Below the pieces are notes generated by a model. The model worked only from the letters and a program-made list of their open reading frames with translations, had not been told where the DNA came from and ran no database searches. Below, in pieces: positions 61,667 to 64,000 of a stretch of 64,000 nucleotides of DNA. The position numbers were made by a program, and so were the translations under genes. Position 1 is the stretch's first letter; each line of letters starts with the position of its first letter. The stretch covers positions 1,488,001-1,552,000 of the forward strand of contig NZ_CP095390.1 in assembly GCF_023008585.1 (NCBI RefSeq). The letters are read 5' to 3'. The DNA comes from Natribaculum breve. Lineage in GTDB: Archaea; Halobacteriota; Halobacteria; Halobacteriales; Natrialbaceae.

Positions 61667-62200
61667 TCAGACAGACGCACGCTCCCGTTCGGCGGCGTCT
61701 ACGTCGTCGGCCGCCCCGTCACGTTCGAACGACGCTTCGATCGGATCCGGCGCGTCCGACTCGAGTGCAGCGAGGCAGTCGGCGGCGGTGAACACGTCGT
61801 CGCCGTCGGAGCAGGGGGCGACACACTGGAGCTCGTCGTCCTCGTAGACGGCCAGACAGATCATCGGCACCACGAGTTCCGAACGGGACGTCCGGGCGAC
61901 CATCGACGAGACGTCGCGACGGTCGAACGCCGGACGGAGCGTGTAGCCGTTGCGGTCCGCCCAGGACCGAAACTCCGCGACCGTCGAAGCGACGGCGGTG
62001 TCGGCGCTCGCGACCGCGTCGGTCTCGCACTGTCGACCCCAGGTCTCGACCCGGAGGGCGGTTATCTCACCGTCGCCCTCGAGCCGTCGCAGCCTGTCGA
62101 CGACGTCGTCGACGACGTCGGCCACCGAGGCGGGGATACGCTCGCGAACCCGGAGTTCGACTCGTCTCGACCGTGAAGAGGTGGCGTTCGCTTCGGTCAT
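61667..62200 (-). CDS. Haloarchaeal HTH-partner protein of unknown function
   Basis: A 177-residue protein with VELRVRERIPASVADVVDDVVDRLRRLE (about 14-41), TALRVETWGRQ and a C-terminal MICLAVYEDDELQCVAPCSDGDDVFTAADCLAALE (about 115-149). I recall this pattern from small haloarchaeal families annotated loosely as HTH-domain proteins. It begins 6 bases after the winged-helix gene, so both form one unit, likely a regulator and its sensing partner. Confidence 0.6.
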   Translation of the reverse strand: MTEANATSSRSRRVELRVRERIPASVADVVDDVVDRLRRLEGDGEITALRVETWGRQCETDAVASADTAVASTVAEFRSWADRNGYTLRPAFDRRDVSSMVARTSRSELVVPMICLAVYEDDELQCVAPCSDGDDVFTAADCLAALESDAPDPIEASFERDGAADDVDAAERERASV

Positions 62201-62206
62201 GGTGGG

Positions 62207-62425
62207 TTACACGCAGGCGTAGACGCGATCACGCCGTGTGACGAGTTCTAGCTCCGTGAGCGAGTCGAGCACGCTCAGAATCGTGATCTTCGTGAGAGAA
62301 AGTATCTCCTGCAGTTCGGTCACGGTGGCACCGTCCGTGACCAGCAGACAGAGGTACACGAGTTTCGCTCGTGGTGACGTGATCGCGTTCGGTATCGATG
62401 TACGACGTCGTTCGTCGAGTTGCAT
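62207..62425 (-). CDS. Small MarR/TrmB-like winged-helix protein
   Basis: A 72-residue protein that is essentially one winged helix: SPRAKLVYLCLLVTDGATVTELQEILSL (about 17-44), the recognition helix KITILSVLDSLTELELV and wing RRDRVYACV. TATA-like GGTATACC lies about 30 bases upstream (62456-62463). It is followed by its presumed partner gene. Confidence 0.72.
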   Translation of the reverse strand: MQLDERRRTSIPNAITSPRAKLVYLCLLVTDGATVTELQEILSLTKITILSVLDSLTELELVTRRDRVYACV

Positions 62426-62725
62426 GTATCGTCACGAGGGCGGAGGTCTGGTATTGGTATACCCTTCCTAAATCCAGTAAATATCAGATTACGGTGGTGA
62501 TTTCGGTTGAATCAGGCCGTTCAGCGAGTGGTTTTTGATAACACGTCACACATAATCACGGTGGGTAATGACTACCTACAGAGTCGATCCAGCAGTGCGA
62601 GTGCAGCGCGGGACGAACGCCCGTCGGTCGCCAGCGACACGACACCTCGCGAGAAGGGACGGCGTCGGGCCGATGGCCACGATCGAAACGGAGCGTATTC
62701 AGGGTCGCGCCGTCGAGAGACTCGT
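62426..62725. other. Intergenic region, divergent promoters and a doubtful 53-codon frame
   Basis: A/T-rich around 62455-62560 with TATA-like GGTATACC for the leftward unit and GTATTCAG near 62697 suited to the rightward gene. A frame from ATG 62568 to 62729 ends in an overlap with the next start but is very arginine-rich and probably not translated. Confidence 0.4.
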
Positions 62726-64000
62726 GTGATCGCGATCGTCGAAAGCCGTGCCGACCGCGCCTCCGAGCACGTCTGTACGTTTCTCCGGGAGCTCGCCGAC
62801 TGGGAACGACTCGAGGACGACACCCGTCCCGACGCCGAGGGCGGTGGCCGCTGGTATCGAACCGAGGGTGCCGAACTCCGATCGTTCGACGACTTCCACC
62901 TCGACCTCGAGCGACCCGTCGAGGCGTTCGACTGCGACCCCGACCTGCTCGTCTTCGCGTCGCGCCACTCCGGCGACACCGGCCCGCTGTTGACCGGCCA
63001 CTTCACCGGCAACTTCGGGCCGGCGGAGTACGGCGGAGACGACCACGCGCTCGCGGCGGCCTGTCCCAACGCGCTCGTTCGCCTGCTCGAGGCGTTCGAC
63101 GAGTACGCACCCGAGGGCTACGACGTGGGTATGGAGTGTACCCACCACGGGCCGACCGACGTCGGCGTCCCCTCCCTGTTCGCGGAGCTGGGAAGCGACG
63201 ACGAGCAGTGGGACGACCCCGACGGGGCCGAGGCCGTCGCTCGGGCGATCCTCGCGCTCCGCGGCGTCTCGCCCCACCGGGACAGACAGCTCGTCGGCTT
63301 CGGCGGCACCCACTACGTCCCCCGGTTCGAACGTATCGTCCGCGAGACCTCGTGGGCCGTCGGCCACGTCGGTTCGGAGTGGGCCCTCGAGGACATGGGC
63401 GACCCCGACGAACACCGCGACGTCCTCGAGGCAGCGTTCGAGTGCAGCGAGGCCGACCTCGCCGTCGTCGAAGACGCGAGACCGGACCTCGAGGCCGTCC
63501 TCGAGGACCTCGGCTACCGCGTCGTGAGCGAAACCTGGCTCCGCGAGGTCGACGACCGCCCGCTCGAGACGGTCGAGTCGATCGAGCGCGAACTCGGAGC
63601 CGTCGACGACGGCGTCCGGTTCGGAGCCCGGCGGACGGACTCGTTTACCGTCGTCGACCTCCCCGTCGAGGTGATCGAGGCAGCCGAGGGAATCGACCCC
63701 GATCGGGTCTGGGACGCCGTCGAGGAACGAACTGTCGCGTTCGAGACCACGAACGGTGCGAGTCGCGTCGGCAAGCGGGCCGCGATCGGCGACGAGGACG
63801 TCCGTGAGACGCTCGTCGAGGCGCTCGCAGCCGTCCTCGAGGAGAAGTACGATTCGGTGCGGATCGAAAGCGACGCCGTCGTCGTCGAGGAGCGTGCGTT
63901 CGATCCGGACCGCGCCAGCGAACTGGGCGTCCCGGAGGGACCGAAGTTCGGCCAGCTCGCGGCGGGCGAAGAAGTCGAAGTCGACGGCGAACTGGTCAGT
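62726..64000 (+). CDS. dtdA: D-aminoacyl-tRNA deacylase, archaeal DTD2 type (partial)
   Basis: The first 425 residues are in the window and the gene runs past the right edge. The N-terminal 240 residues match the archaeal/plant D-aminoacyl-tRNA deacylase: DLLVFASRHSGDTGPLLTGHFTGNFG (about 73-98), MECTHHGPTDVGVPSLFAELGS (about 136-157), FGGTHYVPRFERIV (about 192). It removes D-amino acids from mischarged tRNA. The C-terminal 180 residues are the extra domain of haloarchaeal forms. The GTG at 62726 is chosen as directly preceding MIAIVESRADRAS-like family N-termini. Confidence 0.92.
   Translation, partial: MIAIVESRADRASEHVCTFLRELADWERLEDDTRPDAEGGGRWYRTEGAELRSFDDFHLDLERPVEAFDCDPDLLVFASRHSGDTGPLLTGHFTGNFGPAEYGGDDHALAAACPNALVRLLEAFDEYAPEGYDVGMECTHHGPTDVGVPSLFAELGSDDEQWDDPDGAEAVARAILALRGVSPHRDRQLVGFGGTHYVPRFERIVRETSWAVGHVGSEWALEDMGDPDEHRDVLEAAFECSEADLAVVEDARPDLEAVLEDLGYRVVSETWLREVDDRPLETVESIERELGAVDDGVRFGARRTDSFTVVDLPVEVIEAAEGIDPDRVWDAVEERTVAFETTNGASRVGKRAAIGDEDVRETLVEALAAVLEEKYDSVRIESDAVVVEERAFDPDRASELGVPEGPKFGQLAAGEEVEVDGELVS

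Noticed and set aside
62568-62729. A 53-codon frame coupled to the D-aminoacyl-tRNA deacylase start
   Set aside because: It has about a dozen arginines and no acidic bias, unlike proteins here; the overlap with GTG is likely chance. Kept only as a note on the intergenic entry.
1-64000. tRNA, rRNA, CRISPR array, full insertion sequence or replication origin
   Set aside because: I looked for cloverleaf TTCRANNC arms, conserved rRNA blocks, regularly spaced repeats, transposase motifs and Orc1/Cdc6 with ORB-like repeats and found none that could be supported by eye.

Overview
The window is about 64 kb of high-G+C DNA with very acidic predicted proteins, frequent CTCGAG, TATA boxes about 25-30 bases ahead of start codons with little or no leader, Tat-type lipoprotein signals, a 2Fe-2S halobacterial ferredoxin, a CetZ tubulin, archaeal D-aminoacyl-tRNA deacylase and a diphthamide gene. 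This points to a halophilic archaeon (class Halobacteria, possibly Natrialbales; the order is a guess). No rRNA, tRNA, CRISPR array or transposase gene was recognised.

Layout. 1-1858: a quinoprotein-like dehydrogenase (cut by the window edge) and an unknown partner gene, divergent from a CDC48-like double AAA ATPase (2054-4216). 4297-12892: an accessory locus built around substrate-binding-protein folds: a cupin, three PBP-fold proteins with no export signal, a VOC protein, one exported Tat lipoprotein of the same family, two permeases, one ATPase, and a regulator that fuses a winged helix to the same binding-protein fold. 13007-28004: mixed housekeeping and unknown genes (DUF4242, ferredoxin, radical SAM, Hsp20, FAD oxidoreductase, Nudix, glucosyl-3-phosphoglycerate synthase-like, an MFS gene broken by one stop codon, a 56-residue zinc finger, aldo/keto reductase, DHH phosphoesterase, epimerase). 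28119-29318: a beta-propeller lipoprotein. 29367-39351: a Tad/type IV pilus-like secretion operon (coiled-coil protein, small membrane protein, ATPase, TadC, four membrane-anchored proteins including a 1119-residue one), divergent from cetZ. 40566-43408: a Zn/Mn ABC transporter. 43671-49941: a GH2-like protein that seems to lack catalytic glutamates, a coiled-coil protein, SppA, DUF373 and Dph6. 49831-51230: tandem repeats of the dph6 tail and two inverted copies of a 78-bp palindromic element around a cupin gene. 51332-64000: HhH protein, sugar nucleotidyltransferase, regulators, Rieske protein, saccharopine-dehydrogenase-like protein, pabB-pabA-pabC, aroE, a CaCA antiporter, a two-gene regulator unit and the start of D-aminoacyl-tRNA deacylase.

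The strongest candidates for something undescribed are the PBP-fold locus at 4732-12892, where an uptake system, cytosolic binding-protein paralogs and a DNA-binding version of the same fold sit together, and the repeat region behind dph6, where a non-autonomous element with a TGA target duplication can be seen inserted into a known pre-insertion sequence. All functional names come from reading sequence and remembered family motifs; no database search was run.
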